A stretch of DNA of 64,000 bases from Pseudoalteromonas arctica A 37-1-2 (GCF_000238395.3 NZ_CP011026.1:62001-126000), one strand, 5' to 3'. Positions 55,135-64,000 are shown, counted from the stretch's first letter. Numbers and translations are program-made. The notes: generated by a model not told the origin, from the letters alone.

Positions 55135-55364
55135 AGTTACCTCTTGGTTTAGCCATTAAAGTTTTAAATAACTCACTCCATAAACATTAGCATTAAGCGA
55201 CAAAGACTTACAGGAGAATATGACTCGATTTAAAGCAGTGATGTATGCAGTATTTACCAATAAAATAATGTGAATAATTAGCTCTGCGATAAGAGCCATT
55301 AATTGCATAAGGAAAAGCGAAGCAGCAGTAACTAAGAAAAATAAAGTCAAAAAAACAGTGCTTT

Positions 55365-55546
55365 TTTATTTTATCACTCACTTTAAAAGCGCTGCGTCTT
55401 ATATCACCATTAGTGAATTATTTACTTGAAAAACTATTGCACTAGGAGAAGCCAAAGAGGAGTAAATGAGAAGAACCAAGCCAGAAATGAGTATTTTATC
55501 ACTGACTCTAAAAGCGTAGCGTCTCTTAACCTCTTAGTGAATTATT
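55365..55546. repeat. Pair of dispersed repeats in tandem
   Basis: TTTATCACTCACTTTAAAAG followed by CGCTGCGTCTTATATC, and later ATCACTGACTCTAAAAGCGT followed by AGCGTCTCTTAACCTC, are variants of the repeat at 31669 and 49876. The interval includes AGAGGAGTAAATGAGAAGAA. Confidence 0.75.
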
Positions 55547-55600
55547 TATTTAAGCCTTTGTTAATTAATTTTATAGTTAAACTCAAATTCCACACATAAA

Positions 55601-55628
55601 AAAACGGCGCTAAATTTAGCACCGTTTT
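55601..55628 (-). terminator. Terminator of ybiT
   Basis: AAAACGGTGCTAAA and TTTAGCGCCGTTTT pair on the minus strand (one mismatch) and are followed by TTTTATG. Confidence 0.9.
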
Positions 55629-55648
55629 TATAAGCAATTAGAAAAAGT

Positions 55649-57247
55649 TTACGCTTTTTTCTCTTCACAACTTGCTAGGTATTCGTCAAACGTACCTTGG
55701 AAGTCGATTACTTTTTTATCTTTAATATCAATGATACGCGTAGCTAATGACGATACAAACTCACGGTCATGGCTTACAAAAATAAGCGTACCTTCAAAGT
55801 CTTTAAGCGCATTGTTAAGCGCTTCAATGGCTTCCATATCCATGTGGTTAGTTGGTTCGTCCATAACAAGCACATTAACGTCTTGCATCATTAACTTACC
55901 AAATAACAGGCGGTTTTTTTCACCACCAGAACAGTTACGCGCTTTTTTGTTTGAATCGTCTGCTGTAAACAACAAACGGCCTAACATGCCACGAACCATT
56001 AAATCGTTGTGCTTAGCTGTACGCCATTGCGACATCCAATCAAACAATGTTAAATCGTTTTCAAAATCTTTTGTGCTGTCTTGCGGGCAATAACCAAAGG
56101 TCGCATTTTCAGACCATTTAATTTCGCCTTCATTACTTTTAAGCTCGTCTACTAAACAGCGTAAAAATGTAGTTTTACCCACACCATTTTCGCCAATTAC
56201 AGCAAGCTTAGCGCCAGCTTCTAGTAGTAAGTCGCCACCAGTAAATAACGTTTCGCCATCAAAACCATGGCCAAGCTTATTAACTTCAAGCGCTTGACGA
56301 TACATTTTTTTACCTTCGTCAAACGAAAGTGATGGGCTCATACGGCTTGAAGATTTAACTTCATCAAGCTTAATTTTATCCATTTTTTTAGCACGCGAAC
56401 TCGCTTGCTTAGCTTTTGAAGCGTTAGCACCAAAACGGTTAACAAAGTCTTGTAGCTCGTCAATTTCAGCACTCTTTTTAGCATTTTCAGCTAAAAGTTG
56501 CTCGCGTTGTAGGCCCGCAGCATCTAAAAACTTCTCGTAGTTACCAGGATAAATACGCAGCTCGCCGTAATCAATGTCGGCCATGTGTGTACATACCGAG
56601 TTTAAAAAGTGACGGTCATGGGAAATAATAATCATCGTACATTTACGTTTGTTAAGCTCGTTAGCAAGCCACGTAATTGTATGAATATCCAAGTTATTGG
56701 TAGGCTCATCCAGTAGCAAAATGTCAGGATTTGCAAATAACGCTTGTGCTAAAAGCACACGTAGTTTCCAACCTGGAGCAACGTTTGCCATTAACCCGTA
56801 ATGAAATTCTTTATCGATACCCGCTTCAAGCAAAATTTCTTCAGCGCGGCTTTCTGCCGTGTAACCGTCCATTTCAGCAAATACGCTTTCAAGATCGGCT
56901 ACTTTCATGCCGTCGTCTTCGCTCATTTCTGGTAACGAGTAAATACGTTCGCGCTCTTGCTTTACTTTCCAAAGCTCCACGTCGCCCATAATTACCGCGT
57001 CTACAACGCTGTATTGCTCAAAAGCAAACTGGTCTTGGCTTAGGTTACCTAATTTCAACCCTGGAGTAATAGATACATTACCCGCACTTGGAACAAGCGC
57101 ACCGCTTAAAATTTTCATGAAAGTCGACTTGCCGCAGCCGTTAGCGCCAATTAAACCGTAACGGTTACCGTTACCAAATTTAGCTGAAATGTTTTCAAAC
57201 AACGGCTCTGCGCCAAACTGCATCGTAATATTTGCGGTGGAGATCAA
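55649..57247 (-). CDS. ybiT: ABC-F ATPase YbiT
   Basis: The roughly 532-residue protein has two ABC ATPase domains: Walker A at [18 protein letters not shown] and [18 protein letters not shown], signature motifs, Walker [14 protein letters not shown] and [14 protein letters not shown], plus the inter-domain linker of ABC-F proteins. It lacks membrane helices. It matches YbiT in length and in its start [24 protein letters not shown] proteins bind the ribosomal E site and modulate translation. I use a TTG start at 57247, since MQFG-type starts in relatives lie 8-9 residues later; the longer frame to 57409 begins with unrelated hydrophobic sequence. Confidence 0.92.
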   Translation of the reverse strand: MISTANITMQFGAEPLFENISAKFGNGNRYGLIGANGCGKSTFMKILSGALVPSAGNVSITPGLKLGNLSQDQFAFEQYSVVDAVIMGDVELWKVKQERERIYSLPEMSEDDGMKVADLESVFAEMDGYTAESRAEEILLEAGIDKEFHYGLMANVAPGWKLRVLLAQALFANPDILLLDEPTNNLDIHTITWLANELNKRKCTMIIISHDRHFLNSVCTHMADIDYGELRIYPGNYEKFLDAAGLQREQLLAENAKKSAEIDELQDFVNRFGANASKAKQASSRAKKMDKIKLDEVKSSSRMSPSLSFDEGKKMYRQALEVNKLGHGFDGETLFTGGDLLLEAGAKLAVIGENGVGKTTFLRCLVDELKSNEGEIKWSENATFGYCPQDSTKDFENDLTLFDWMSQWRTAKHNDLMVRGMLGRLLFTADDSNKKARNCSGGEKNRLLFGKLMMQDVNVLVMDEPTNHMDMEAIEALNNALKDFEGTLIFVSHDREFVSSLATRIIDIKDKKVIDFQGTFDEYLASCEEKKA

Positions 57248-57540
57248 AAAGGGTAATCCTAGATTAGTACTGACAGGAGTACGCTGCAGCAATACGCCAC
57301 AAACAAGAACCAGACAATAGGGTAAATTAGCTGGCGAATTATACAGATCAGCCACAACGAATGAAAGATAAAAGGCAGCTAATTTATAACCAAGTAAAAA
57401 TAACGGCAATTCTCGGTTTTAAGTCACTATTTTTAGCGTGAGCGGTGGTGCTTAGTTACAGCGGGGAATGTAAATAAGCACTAACGCCAGGCAATATTAA
57501 AGAAGTGTTGCAGTCAAAGAGCTAAGTTATTGCCCATGCT

Positions 57541-58281
57541 TTAATGCACAGGTTGATAAATTAACTTTATAGCAGCCGCATTTTTAGTAATTAATTGATT
57601 AACGGTCGCCACGTCATCAAGTGTTAGCGACTCCTTACTTAGCATAAAGTGCACATTGTTAACGTTAATCGGTGTAATAGACTTTACCTGCGTAATTGAG
57701 GGGTGTTTTTTTACAAAGTACTGCGCAACCACAGAGTCTTCAATAACATAGTCAATTCGTTTTTTATCTAGCATGCTAAATCGATTATTTGCTTGAGCAG
57801 TAAGCACTACCTGTGTTGAATACTTAGTTTTTAGTTGTTCAAGCTCGTTACCAAAAAAGCTTCCTCGGTTAATACCAGCTGTAAACTCCTTACTAAAAAG
57901 CTCAGGTAAACTTGTTACATCAGGCGAGTCTTTATGTTTATAAAGATGCATAACTTCTGCGCGATAAGGCAAACTAAAATGCGCATATTGAGCGCGTTTT
58001 TTTGTGTAACTTGCCGCGTAAGTTATATCTACTCGGCCATTTTTAAGCTCAGCTTGAACACGCGAAAAACTCGGGAAATAAGTCCATTTAATACAAAATT
58101 TTGAATCTTTAAAAATAGCGTTTACAGCATCCACTTCTGTGCCTAAAAATGTATCACCTTGCTTAACAAGGTAAGGCGGCCAATTAGTTTCGTTAGTGCC
58201 CATTACCAATGTTTTTGAACACGCAAGGGCATTAAAGTGAGTAAATAGCAGTGTAGTAAATGTTAAAAATAAAGTTTTCAT
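57541..58281 (-). CDS. Periplasmic solute-binding protein, SBP family 3-like (tandem copy 2)
   Basis: The roughly 246-residue protein has a signal peptide (cut near NALACS) and a binding fold: VMGTNETNWPPYLVKQGDTF, LGTEVDAVNAIFKDSKF, YAASYTKKRAQYAHFSLPYR, GINRGSFFGNELEQ and IDYVIEDSVVAQYFVKKHPS. It is a paralogue of the gene 7 bp upstream (58289-59029): both share a NWPPY/FWPPY start, GRxDxxxAASYTxxRAxYxHFS and RIDxxIEDxxVAxYF. AGGAGTGTA precedes ATG 58281. No permease is adjacent; these may be orphan sensor-type binding proteins. Confidence 0.9.
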   Translation of the reverse strand: MKTLFLTFTTLLFTHFNALACSKTLVMGTNETNWPPYLVKQGDTFLGTEVDAVNAIFKDSKFCIKWTYFPSFSRVQAELKNGRVDITYAASYTKKRAQYAHFSLPYRAEVMHLYKHKDSPDVTSLPELFSKEFTAGINRGSFFGNELEQLKTKYSTQVVLTAQANNRFSMLDKKRIDYVIEDSVVAQYFVKKHPSITQVKSITPINVNNVHFMLSKESLTLDDVATVNQLITKNAAAIKLIYQPVH

Positions 58282-58288
58282 TACACTC

Positions 58289-59029
58289 CTAGTATTTAAA
58301 TAGCGCATTAAGTGCTGTTTTGTTTTTGTTTATATGCTCATTAATTACTGCAAGCTCAGTAACCGACACCGTTTTTTTGCTAAACATTAAATAAATATCG
58401 TCTTTATTTACATACTCAATGTTGGTTACTAATTTTATATTTGAGCCCTTTTGGCCAAAATAAGCACCCACTAACTCGTCTTCAATAGCAAAATCAATAC
58501 GTTGTTTATTAAGCATTTCAAAGCGTTTACTGGTTGCACTGGTGTATTCAATCTGCTTTTTATATTTAGTTTTATATTGCTCAAATTCCTCGCCGTAGTA
58601 GCTTCCAAAGTTAGCGCCAACAATAAAGCCTTGTTTAAAAATGTCTTCGAGGTTTTTAACGCTATGCTGATTATTTTTGTTTTCGTATAAACGCATAACT
58701 TCAGTTCGGTAGTTATCACTAAAGTGCACATATTTAGCGCGCTCATCTGTATAACTTGCAGCCCACTCTAAATCAATACGGCCGTATTTAAGCTCAATAA
58801 AAGCCCGCTTAGAATTTGGTAGCAACTTAACTTCAAAACAAAAAGGGGAGTCAGCAAATATAATGTTAAGTGCATCAACCTCCGAGCCTTGCAGTTTACC
58901 GTTAATACCCATTACATAAGGCGGCCAAAAAGCATCGTGCGATGCCACGCTAAAGGTTCTCTCACAAGCAAATACATTAAATGGGGCCGTAAACAGCAAA
59001 CATAAAAATACGGTAATTAATTTATTCAT
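58289..59029 (-). CDS. Periplasmic solute-binding protein, SBP family 3-like (tandem copy 1)
   Basis: The 246-residue protein has a signal peptide (cut near FACE) and shows the same order of motifs as its downstream paralogue: SHDAFWPPYVMGINGKLQGS, GRIDLEWAASYTDERAKYVH, FSDNYRTEVMRLYENKNNQH, GANFGSYYGEEFEQYKTKY and RIDFAIEDELVGAYFGQKGS. The adjacency and shared residues show a local duplication that has since diverged. Ligand unknown. A decayed and an intact relative lie near 25.1-26.6 kb. Confidence 0.9.
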   Translation of the reverse strand: MNKLITVFLCLLFTAPFNVFACERTFSVASHDAFWPPYVMGINGKLQGSEVDALNIIFADSPFCFEVKLLPNSKRAFIELKYGRIDLEWAASYTDERAKYVHFSDNYRTEVMRLYENKNNQHSVKNLEDIFKQGFIVGANFGSYYGEEFEQYKTKYKKQIEYTSATSKRFEMLNKQRIDFAIEDELVGAYFGQKGSNIKLVTNIEYVNKDDIYLMFSKKTVSVTELAVINEHINKNKTALNALFKY

Positions 59030-59367
59030 TACGCCTCATAGTTATTATTTTGCTCATTATTACAACAGTATAAACCAGCTTTTGTATTTTAGCGGCGCGG
59101 GTTTGTATGAATATGTAAAAACCATCCGTAATTATGAGAACGCCTAGTATGCAGGTGTTTATAGAAGGGGGGGTATTGCATTTTATATTTTATACTGCGT
59201 ATGTATCACTCAACATCAGTGCTTAATAACAATGGCGTATTAATTTAAAAATTTCTACTTATTAAGCCTATATTTAATGTGCTTGTTCCTGTAGATTAAA
59301 CAAATAATGAATGCAGTATTAACAGTGCCTTAGCTGTTAAACGATTAGCCAAGGAGCGGTGAGTCTC
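59030..59367. other. Divergent intergenic region
   Basis: No gene is seen. It holds the upstream regions of the binding-protein pair and of the methyltransferase/HNH pair. Confidence 0.4.
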
Positions 59368-59964
59368 GTGTCAAACACCACACTTACTTATTACAACCAA
59401 AATGCCAAAGCCTTTAGCGACTCAACACTAAACGTTGATATGTCGGCGCTTTATGCTGAGTTTTTACCGCACGTTGCACAGCACGGGAGTATTTTAGATG
59501 CCGGTTGTGGCAGTGCGCGCGATGCCGCTTTTTTTAAAGCGCAGGGTTTTACTGTAAGTGCGTTTGATGCAAGCCCAGAGCTGGCAGAGTTGGCAAGCAG
59601 TTACTTACAACAACCTGTAGCGATTAAAACATTCCAAGAGCTAAATTGTGTAAATCAATACGACGGTATTTGGTGCTGTGCTAGTTTATTACACGTTCCA
59701 AAGGCTGAGTTACCGCAGGTGTTTTTAAACCTACAACGTGCGCTTAAACCGAATGGCGTTTTGTATGTTTCGTTCAAATATGGCGATACAGAGCGTGTGC
59801 ATAATGGTCGTGAATTTACCGATTTAACCGAAAATTCTTTAACGCATTTACTTAGCAATACGCAGTTAAAAGCTATTAAACAATGGCAAAGTGTTGACAA
59901 GCGACCAGAGCGCGAAAGTGAAGTGTGGCTAAATGCGCTTATAAAAGTAGTGCACGTTTTATGA
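59368..59964 (+). CDS. Class I SAM-dependent methyltransferase
   Basis: The protein of about 198 residues has motif I GSILDAGCGSARDAAFFKAQ, acidic motif II FDASPELAEL, the GIWCCASLLHVPKAELPQVF segment and LKPNGVLYVSFKYG. It lacks the DPPY/NPPY motif of DNA amino-methylases, so a small-molecule or tRNA/protein target fits better than DNA. A GTG at 59359 is too close to AAGGAG; the GTG at 59368 gives the family-like start SNTTLTYYNQNAKAF. It overlaps the HNH gene by four bases (ATGA). Confidence 0.85.
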   Translation: MSNTTLTYYNQNAKAFSDSTLNVDMSALYAEFLPHVAQHGSILDAGCGSARDAAFFKAQGFTVSAFDASPELAELASSYLQQPVAIKTFQELNCVNQYDGIWCCASLLHVPKAELPQVFLNLQRALKPNGVLYVSFKYGDTERVHNGREFTDLTENSLTHLLSNTQLKAIKQWQSVDKRPERESEVWLNALIKVVHVL

Positions 59965-61109
59965 TTGGAGCAATGCAGCAACAGCTCGACTTTATTGCAT
60001 ATATTCAGCGAATGTTGGTCGAAGGTGAATTCACAGCTACTTATAAATATGCATTGTTACATGCAATTGCTGATGTGTGTGTAGAGCATAAAAATAGTAA
60101 TCCCGCTGCTCCAATGGAAATTGAAATCGACACTCTGGTTGATAAGTTTATTCAACTGTATTGGAATCACTCGGTGCCCTATGCGTTGGGTACAACAGAT
60201 ATAATAACCAATGCCGAAGATATGTTACTTAAGCAAAATAGCTTAGGCCAAGCAAAGTTCATTACCGAGATATTTAAGCTGCAAAATGCAGGTATTAAAA
60301 GTTATAACGCATTCAAAAATGATCAGCAATACAGCAAAGTAATAAGCTCATTACGGCGTACATTTATTGATGGGCCTCTTTGGCGCTTGCAGTTACTTTC
60401 GGGAAAAGAAGAGTGCTTTTTATATCCTCATACACTTTTAGGTAAAGGCAGAGAGCCAAAGCGAATTGTTTTAAATGTAGGTATTGCTCAGTGTTTTAGG
60501 CGTTTTTACGATTTGGTTGTGCATCTTAGTGTTACTGAATGGGTAGAAAAAGTACAAACAATAAAAGCGAATCAAACGTTATTGGGATCGCAAAGCCAGC
60601 TACAAGAGTTTTTATTTGGTACTAATAGAACTGCTTTAAAAGTAGTTGCGCCGCTGCTTATTGATATTCAAAAAGGGCTTTGCTTTTATTGCCAAAAGCC
60701 AATGAATCTAAAAAACGAAAAAGAAACTAAAAAAACACCAGAGATCGATCATTTTATCCCGTTTAAGCGTTATCCAAACGACTTAGCACATAACTTTGTT
60801 GCTGCGCATGCTGATTGTAATAACAATAAGCGAGACCACCTCGCAGCATTCGCTCACCGCGACCGCTGGCTAGAACAAAACCTCGATACTCATAAAGCCG
60901 AAATCGCCAATAAACTCCAACCTTACTTTTATTGTGATTCAGATAAGTCACTGGCAGTCAGTAATTGGGCATATCAGGTTGCACAGGCTAACAGTGCAAA
61001 GTTATGGGTAAAGAAAGGTTATTTTGAAGAGGCGGCTGGTTTTAAATATCAGCAACCAAGTGCTGGGCTGGATTTAGTAGCGGAAGAAAAGCCAAGGTAT
61101 GACGTGTAA
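59961..61109 (+). CDS. HNH endonuclease domain protein with long helical N-terminus
   Basis: The protein of about 382 residues has a helical N-terminal region (about 1-220) of unknown type and a C-terminal HNH domain: GLCFYCQKPM (zinc Cys pair), EIDHFIPFKRYPNDLAHNFV (catalytic His), then HADCNNNKRDHL (Asn, Cys and Lys). It would cut nucleic acid. It is translationally coupled to the methyltransferase just upstream and precedes a MORC-like/Z1 defence locus, so a defence role is likely but not shown. The pair recurs in marine bacteria as I recall, without a known name. Confidence 0.88.
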   Translation: MIGAMQQQLDFIAYIQRMLVEGEFTATYKYALLHAIADVCVEHKNSNPAAPMEIEIDTLVDKFIQLYWNHSVPYALGTTDIITNAEDMLLKQNSLGQAKFITEIFKLQNAGIKSYNAFKNDQQYSKVISSLRRTFIDGPLWRLQLLSGKEECFLYPHTLLGKGREPKRIVLNVGIAQCFRRFYDLVVHLSVTEWVEKVQTIKANQTLLGSQSQLQEFLFGTNRTALKVVAPLLIDIQKGLCFYCQKPMNLKNEKETKKTPEIDHFIPFKRYPNDLAHNFVAAHADCNNNKRDHLAAFAHRDRWLEQNLDTHKAEIANKLQPYFYCDSDKSLAVSNWAYQVAQANSAKLWVKKGYFEEAAGFKYQQPSAGLDLVAEEKPRYDV

Positions 61110-61618
61110 TACATAATTTGTAGTTCGTGCTGTAGGCGGGAGTTTATCTCGCGCTTTGGGTTGTAGCCGCAAAGCTTGCTCGCGCGAAAAGCGAAGCTTT
61201 TAAACTTCGGTGTAATTAATGTGTAGGTGCGATTTTATATCGCGCTCATAAGTTTTTTGCTTGGTATTCAAGGGATTAAAAACCTCTATTCGAGGTTATA
61301 TCGCGTTGGCGATGGCAACCAAAGGGCGGCTGCCGCCGACCGCCCTTTGGAATCCCACGGCGCACCCGAGGATCACACTTTATCTTCAACTTACGTGAAT
61401 GATGTGAACGTAACCAGCGTAGATAGGCCATCCATGGCCAAGCTACGCTTTGTACAGCATCCATGCTGTAAATTACTCATCATCAACTAAGTTTCAGGTG
61501 TGATCACGGGGAATGAGAGTGTGTTGGTAGATTGGTGTATGTACATGTTTGATTGGTTTTTACACGTTAGAGTAAAAAATAATATTAAATGACCTAGGGT
61601 TTATAGTAGTAAGACTTT
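61110..61618. other. Structured intergenic spacer before the defence locus
   Basis: No reliable gene is seen. It holds two REP-like stretches (about 61130-61200 and 61220-61250, TGTAGGTGCGATTTTATATC), AACCTC/GAGGTT at 61281-61297, a strong CCAAAGGGCGG/CCGCCCTTTGG hairpin at 61319-61350, and a nested hairpin at 61417-61449 plus a perfect one at 61453-61470, both with CATCCATG cores. The middle part is richer in G+C than its surroundings. Confidence 0.65.
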
Positions 61619-63139
61619 ATGAGAAAACATTCTTTTGCAAGTAGCTTTGAAGATGTTACCCCTAATCCGGAATATCTAATTAAATCGATTTCCGAACAAG
61701 GTTATAGCTTTGAAGCTGCTATAGCTGATCTGATTGATAATTCTATTTCTGCTGATGCAGACAAAATAGAAATTTTAATTGATACAGAAAGTGAGCCATT
61801 TAAACTCTTTCTGGCAGATAATGGTAAAGGGATGAATGAAAACCAATTAAAAAACTGTATGAAATTTCCTAGCCAATCACCTGATGTAAACCGGCTTAAT
61901 AAAGACCTTGGTCGGTTTGGTTTAGGAATGAAAACAGCTTCCTTCTCCCAGACTAGAAAATTTACGACCATATCAAGACCTAGAGGGGAGGTCTCATTTT
62001 CTGCTAGAACTTGGGATTTAGAACTACTTAAAAACAATAAATGGAACCTTTTAGTTAATTCTTATGAAGATGTTGTCGATATTTTAGAACAGTATATAAA
62101 TATTAGTCATTCTCGTATTAATGCAATCCCTGACTTTGAAGCTAACACAATTATTGTTTGGGAAGGGTTGTACAAATTTGAGCAGTATCTAGAAGAAAAA
62201 AACCGTGAAAATGCACTATTTAAAGAAGTAGATATAATTTCAGAACACTTAAGTTTAGTTTTTCACCGCTTTATGGAGAAGCAAGGCAAAAGTCTTCAAA
62301 TTAGAATTAATAATCAAGTCTTAAAACCATTTAACCCATTTCCAATTAAAGAGAATGATTTTAGATCATTGGAGTTTAGAAAAAGAAAGTTCGGGGATGA
62401 CTCCATTAAGATAGAGGGTTTTATCTTGCCTTCTAGAAGTATCAAAGAAGCTAATCAGGGATTGTCTATATGGGCTACAAAAAATCGTAGCCTAATGGAT
62501 ATGGAGGGCATTTATATTTACAGAGCCGATAGGTTAATCTTGTTTGGTGGTTGGAATGGATTAATAAAGAAGGCGCCTCGCCTTCAATTAGCTCGATTAC
62601 AGGTAGAAATAGGTAACAGTGCTGATCATTTGCTTCATTTAAACGTGGCAAAATCACAAGTTATTATTCCCCATGAGTTAAAAAATGCTTTTCAAGGTTA
62701 TATAAATGACTTGAAACAAGAAGCAGAAAAAGAATTTTATAATCGTGGAATAAGACAGTTTAACGAACCAAAAGATACTTCCCACGTTCATTTGTTTGAA
62801 AGAAGGACTTCCAGTAAAGGTCCAGTATTAGAAATTAACAAAGGGTTTGAATTAATTAAAAGCTTATTTTCTGAATTAGATAACAAGCAATCAGCAAAGC
62901 TCAATATGCTTTTGTCTATGGTTAATACCCGCATTAACAAAATAAGAAATACACATGAAAATCAAGACTTTACTATTTCAAGAAGTCTTTCTGAGGAAGA
63001 GCTTCTCATTAATATTCAGGACTTAGTTATGCGAGGTATTGATCCTGAGGTCATATACAAGTTTGTAATTCCAGAGCTTGGTTTTAATGTTGATTCACTT
63101 CCGCAAGCGGTTATAAAAATTTTAGAAGGAGTTAAATAA
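61619..63139 (+). CDS. MORC/Hsp90-like GHKL ATPase of a Z1-type defence locus
   Basis: The 506-residue protein has a GHKL ATPase domain at its N-terminus: AAIADLIDNSISADADKIEI (Asn41 motif), LADNGKGMNENQL (DxGxGM at 67-72) and GRFGLGMKTASFSQTRKF (98-115). The transducer-like middle (about 230-350) and C-terminus (LNMLLSMVNTRINKIRNTHE, helical) match prokaryotic MORC-type ATPases found in restriction-like and defence operons. It overlaps the Z1 gene (TAATG), as in known loci. It should form an ATP-gated clamp on DNA. Base composition is more AT-rich than the neighbourhood, suggesting transfer. Confidence 0.88.
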   Translation: MRKHSFASSFEDVTPNPEYLIKSISEQGYSFEAAIADLIDNSISADADKIEILIDTESEPFKLFLADNGKGMNENQLKNCMKFPSQSPDVNRLNKDLGRFGLGMKTASFSQTRKFTTISRPRGEVSFSARTWDLELLKNNKWNLLVNSYEDVVDILEQYINISHSRINAIPDFEANTIIVWEGLYKFEQYLEEKNRENALFKEVDIISEHLSLVFHRFMEKQGKSLQIRINNQVLKPFNPFPIKENDFRSLEFRKRKFGDDSIKIEGFILPSRSIKEANQGLSIWATKNRSLMDMEGIYIYRADRLILFGGWNGLIKKAPRLQLARLQVEIGNSADHLLHLNVAKSQVIIPHELKNAFQGYINDLKQEAEKEFYNRGIRQFNEPKDTSHVHLFERRTSSKGPVLEINKGFELIKSLFSELDNKQSAKLNMLLSMVNTRINKIRNTHENQDFTISRSLSEEELLINIQDLVMRGIDPEVIYKFVIPELGFNVDSLPQAVIKILEGVK

Positions 63140-64000
63140 TGTCTGCTCATGAGTATGTAGAACAAATAAAAAAGATGATTAATGCTTTGGCCGAAAACTT
63201 ATCTGATACTAATAATATTTTATTGAGTGATTTTGAAGCTATATTTGAAAAAATCAAAGTAAATATACCAATAATGGCTCCAATGATTGGTTTACCTATT
63301 GTAGATGATATTTCTTTAAGAAGTTACTTTGATCTTGCGAGGAAAGAGTATTTATCTATTAACCCGACTCAAATAGATCCTGCTGACTCTCTAAGTAAAA
63401 CTAAGAATAAATCTTGGTTAACTTCAAGAAGAAAGGACGCTATCAAGTGGAATTATACCGAGCGCTATTTGAGGCTCTTAAAAAAGACCGGTCGTTCTGA
63501 AAAAATAATAAACGAAACTAGTCGTTCAAGTGAAGATATTATCAGTAAGCTTGGAGATCCATCCTCTTCAGACGAGTTTTATGTAAAAGGGCTCGTGGTC
63601 GGTGAAGTTCAGTCAGGCAAAACGGGTAATTTTAATGCTGTTATTAATCGTGCTGTAGATAGCGGCTACGGTTTAATTATCATATTATCGGGGATAATGG
63701 AGGATTTGAGAAGTCAAACTCAACAAAGGATTGAAAGTGATGTCATTGGTGAAGGTCTCGACGAAGAATCAGGGAAAAAAGGTAAGAAAGGTGTTGGCAA
63801 CATAGCTAGGTTTGGTCAACTAGGTAACTCTGAAGTTAAGCAAGTAGTTTCCGTTACATCTGTTAATTCAGACTTTAAGAAAAGCCTAGTCGACGCTGAG
63901 TTTTCTCTAAATCATACTAATATTTTGGTATGTAAGAAAAATGTAAGTGTTCTTAAAAATCTAATAGTTTGGTTAAGTGATTATGTGGATAAAGGGAAAG
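63139..64000 (+). CDS. Z1-domain helicase/endonuclease, partial (cut by the window edge)
   Basis: The frame starts at ATG 63139, overlapping the stop of the ATPase gene, and is open to the window end (287 codons). After a helical N-terminal part, VVGEVQSGKTGNFNAVINRA (about 153-172) is a Walker A of the Z1 type and GLIIILSGIMEDLRSQTQQR is the next conserved segment. The usual Z1 protein has about 900 residues, so most is beyond the edge. Z1 proteins occur with MORC-like ATPases, PD-(D/E)XK nucleases, AIPR proteins and DNA methylases in phage-defence operons. Confidence 0.9.
   Translation, partial: MSAHEYVEQIKKMINALAENLSDTNNILLSDFEAIFEKIKVNIPIMAPMIGLPIVDDISLRSYFDLARKEYLSINPTQIDPADSLSKTKNKSWLTSRRKDAIKWNYTERYLRLLKKTGRSEKIINETSRSSEDIISKLGDPSSSDEFYVKGLVVGEVQSGKTGNFNAVINRAVDSGYGLIIILSGIMEDLRSQTQQRIESDVIGEGLDEESGKKGKKGVGNIARFGQLGNSEVKQVVSVTSVNSDFKKSLVDAEFSLNHTNILVCKKNVSVLKNLIVWLSDYVDKGK

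Larger units (their letters stand above)
55135..55648. other. Intergenic stretch with dispersed repeats
   Basis: No reliable gene is seen. Two copies of the CTAAAAGCG(C/T)AGCGTCT repeat lie at about 55365-55410 and 55490-55546, in the opposite orientation to those near 50 kb. Between them GAGGAGTAAATGAGAAG recurs, as in the 31-kb unit. The ybiT terminator is at 55601-55628. Confidence 0.6.

Noticed and set aside
55156..55350. 64-residue hydrophobic minus-strand frame upstream of fpr
   Set aside because: It begins at a poor start with no ribosome site, and its hydrophobic content reflects AT-rich DNA.
59368..59964. DNA methyltransferase of a restriction system
   Set aside because: No DPPY/NPPY motif or target-recognition domain; the length fits small-molecule methyltransferases.
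61227..61490. 87-residue frame in the structured spacer before the defence locus
   Set aside because: It crosses several strong hairpins and a REP-like stretch; its sequence shows no family resemblance.

Overview
The window looks like chromosomal DNA of a marine gammaproteobacterium of the Pseudoalteromonas type (Alteromonadales). The grounds are AT-rich sequence, protein sequences that read like that group's versions of common genes, intergenic REP-like and MITE-like repeats of the kind I associate with Alteromonadales, and a mixture of TonB-dependent, secreted-protease and ethanolamine functions. This assignment is inference from familiarity; no 16S or marker search was possible. I saw no rRNA, tRNA or CRISPR array.

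Layout. 1-1.1 kb: an iron-linked PepSY/DUF3649 membrane pair behind a Fur-box-like site. 1.2-11.6 kb: ordinary genes (VOC protein, uracil-DNA-glycosylase-like protein, bile-acid-symporter-like transporter, a Pro/Glu-rich membrane protein, dGTPase, a phosphodiesterase, an M72-like metalloprotease with a separately encoded prodomain-like partner, and a BenE transporter). 11.7-16 kb: a MarR-controlled HlyD/FUSC efflux operon with two palindromic operators, and a two-gene spermidine-synthase-like locus. 16.0-24.6 kb: a MITE-like element, then ten same-strand, mostly overlapping genes: thermostable-hemolysin family protein, AMP-ligase, heme-oxygenase-like diiron protein, SDR, TPR protein, QseB/PmrA-type two-component system, cupredoxin, FTR1-like protein lacking its usual iron motif, and a barrel-like protein. 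TTAAG half-sites lie upstream. I regard this as the best candidate for an undescribed system: metal-responsive synthesis of a lipid-like small molecule.

24.6-31 kb: a cold-shock gene with a long leader, a decayed and an intact solute-binding protein gene, and nucleoside salvage (nupC, udk, deoB, deoD). 31-33.6 kb: an exact 256-bp tandem duplication, a TPR membrane protein and a structured non-coding stretch. 33.6-43.2 kb: katG, arfB, the microcompartment-free ethanolamine set (eutB, eutC, permease, AraC regulator), a seven-copy 101-bp tandem array that supplies the regulator's stop codon, and arfA with an internal hairpin. Both ribosome-rescue back-ups, ArfA and ArfB, are therefore about 6 kb apart. 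43.4-49.8 kb: TonB receptor, histidine kinase, response regulator with a degenerate HD-GYP domain, and ferrochelatase.

49.8-55.6 kb: a repeat-rich stretch carrying an IS3-family element (inserted into one repeat copy, with a TTTT target duplication) and an IS30-family element, plus two small secreted or hypothetical proteins and a ferredoxin-NADP reductase. 55.6-59 kb: the ABC-F ATPase YbiT and two tandem periplasmic binding proteins. 59.3-64 kb: a methyltransferase/HNH-nuclease pair, a structured intergenic spacer, and the first two genes of a MORC-like GHKL ATPase/Z1-helicase defence locus, which runs off the right edge.
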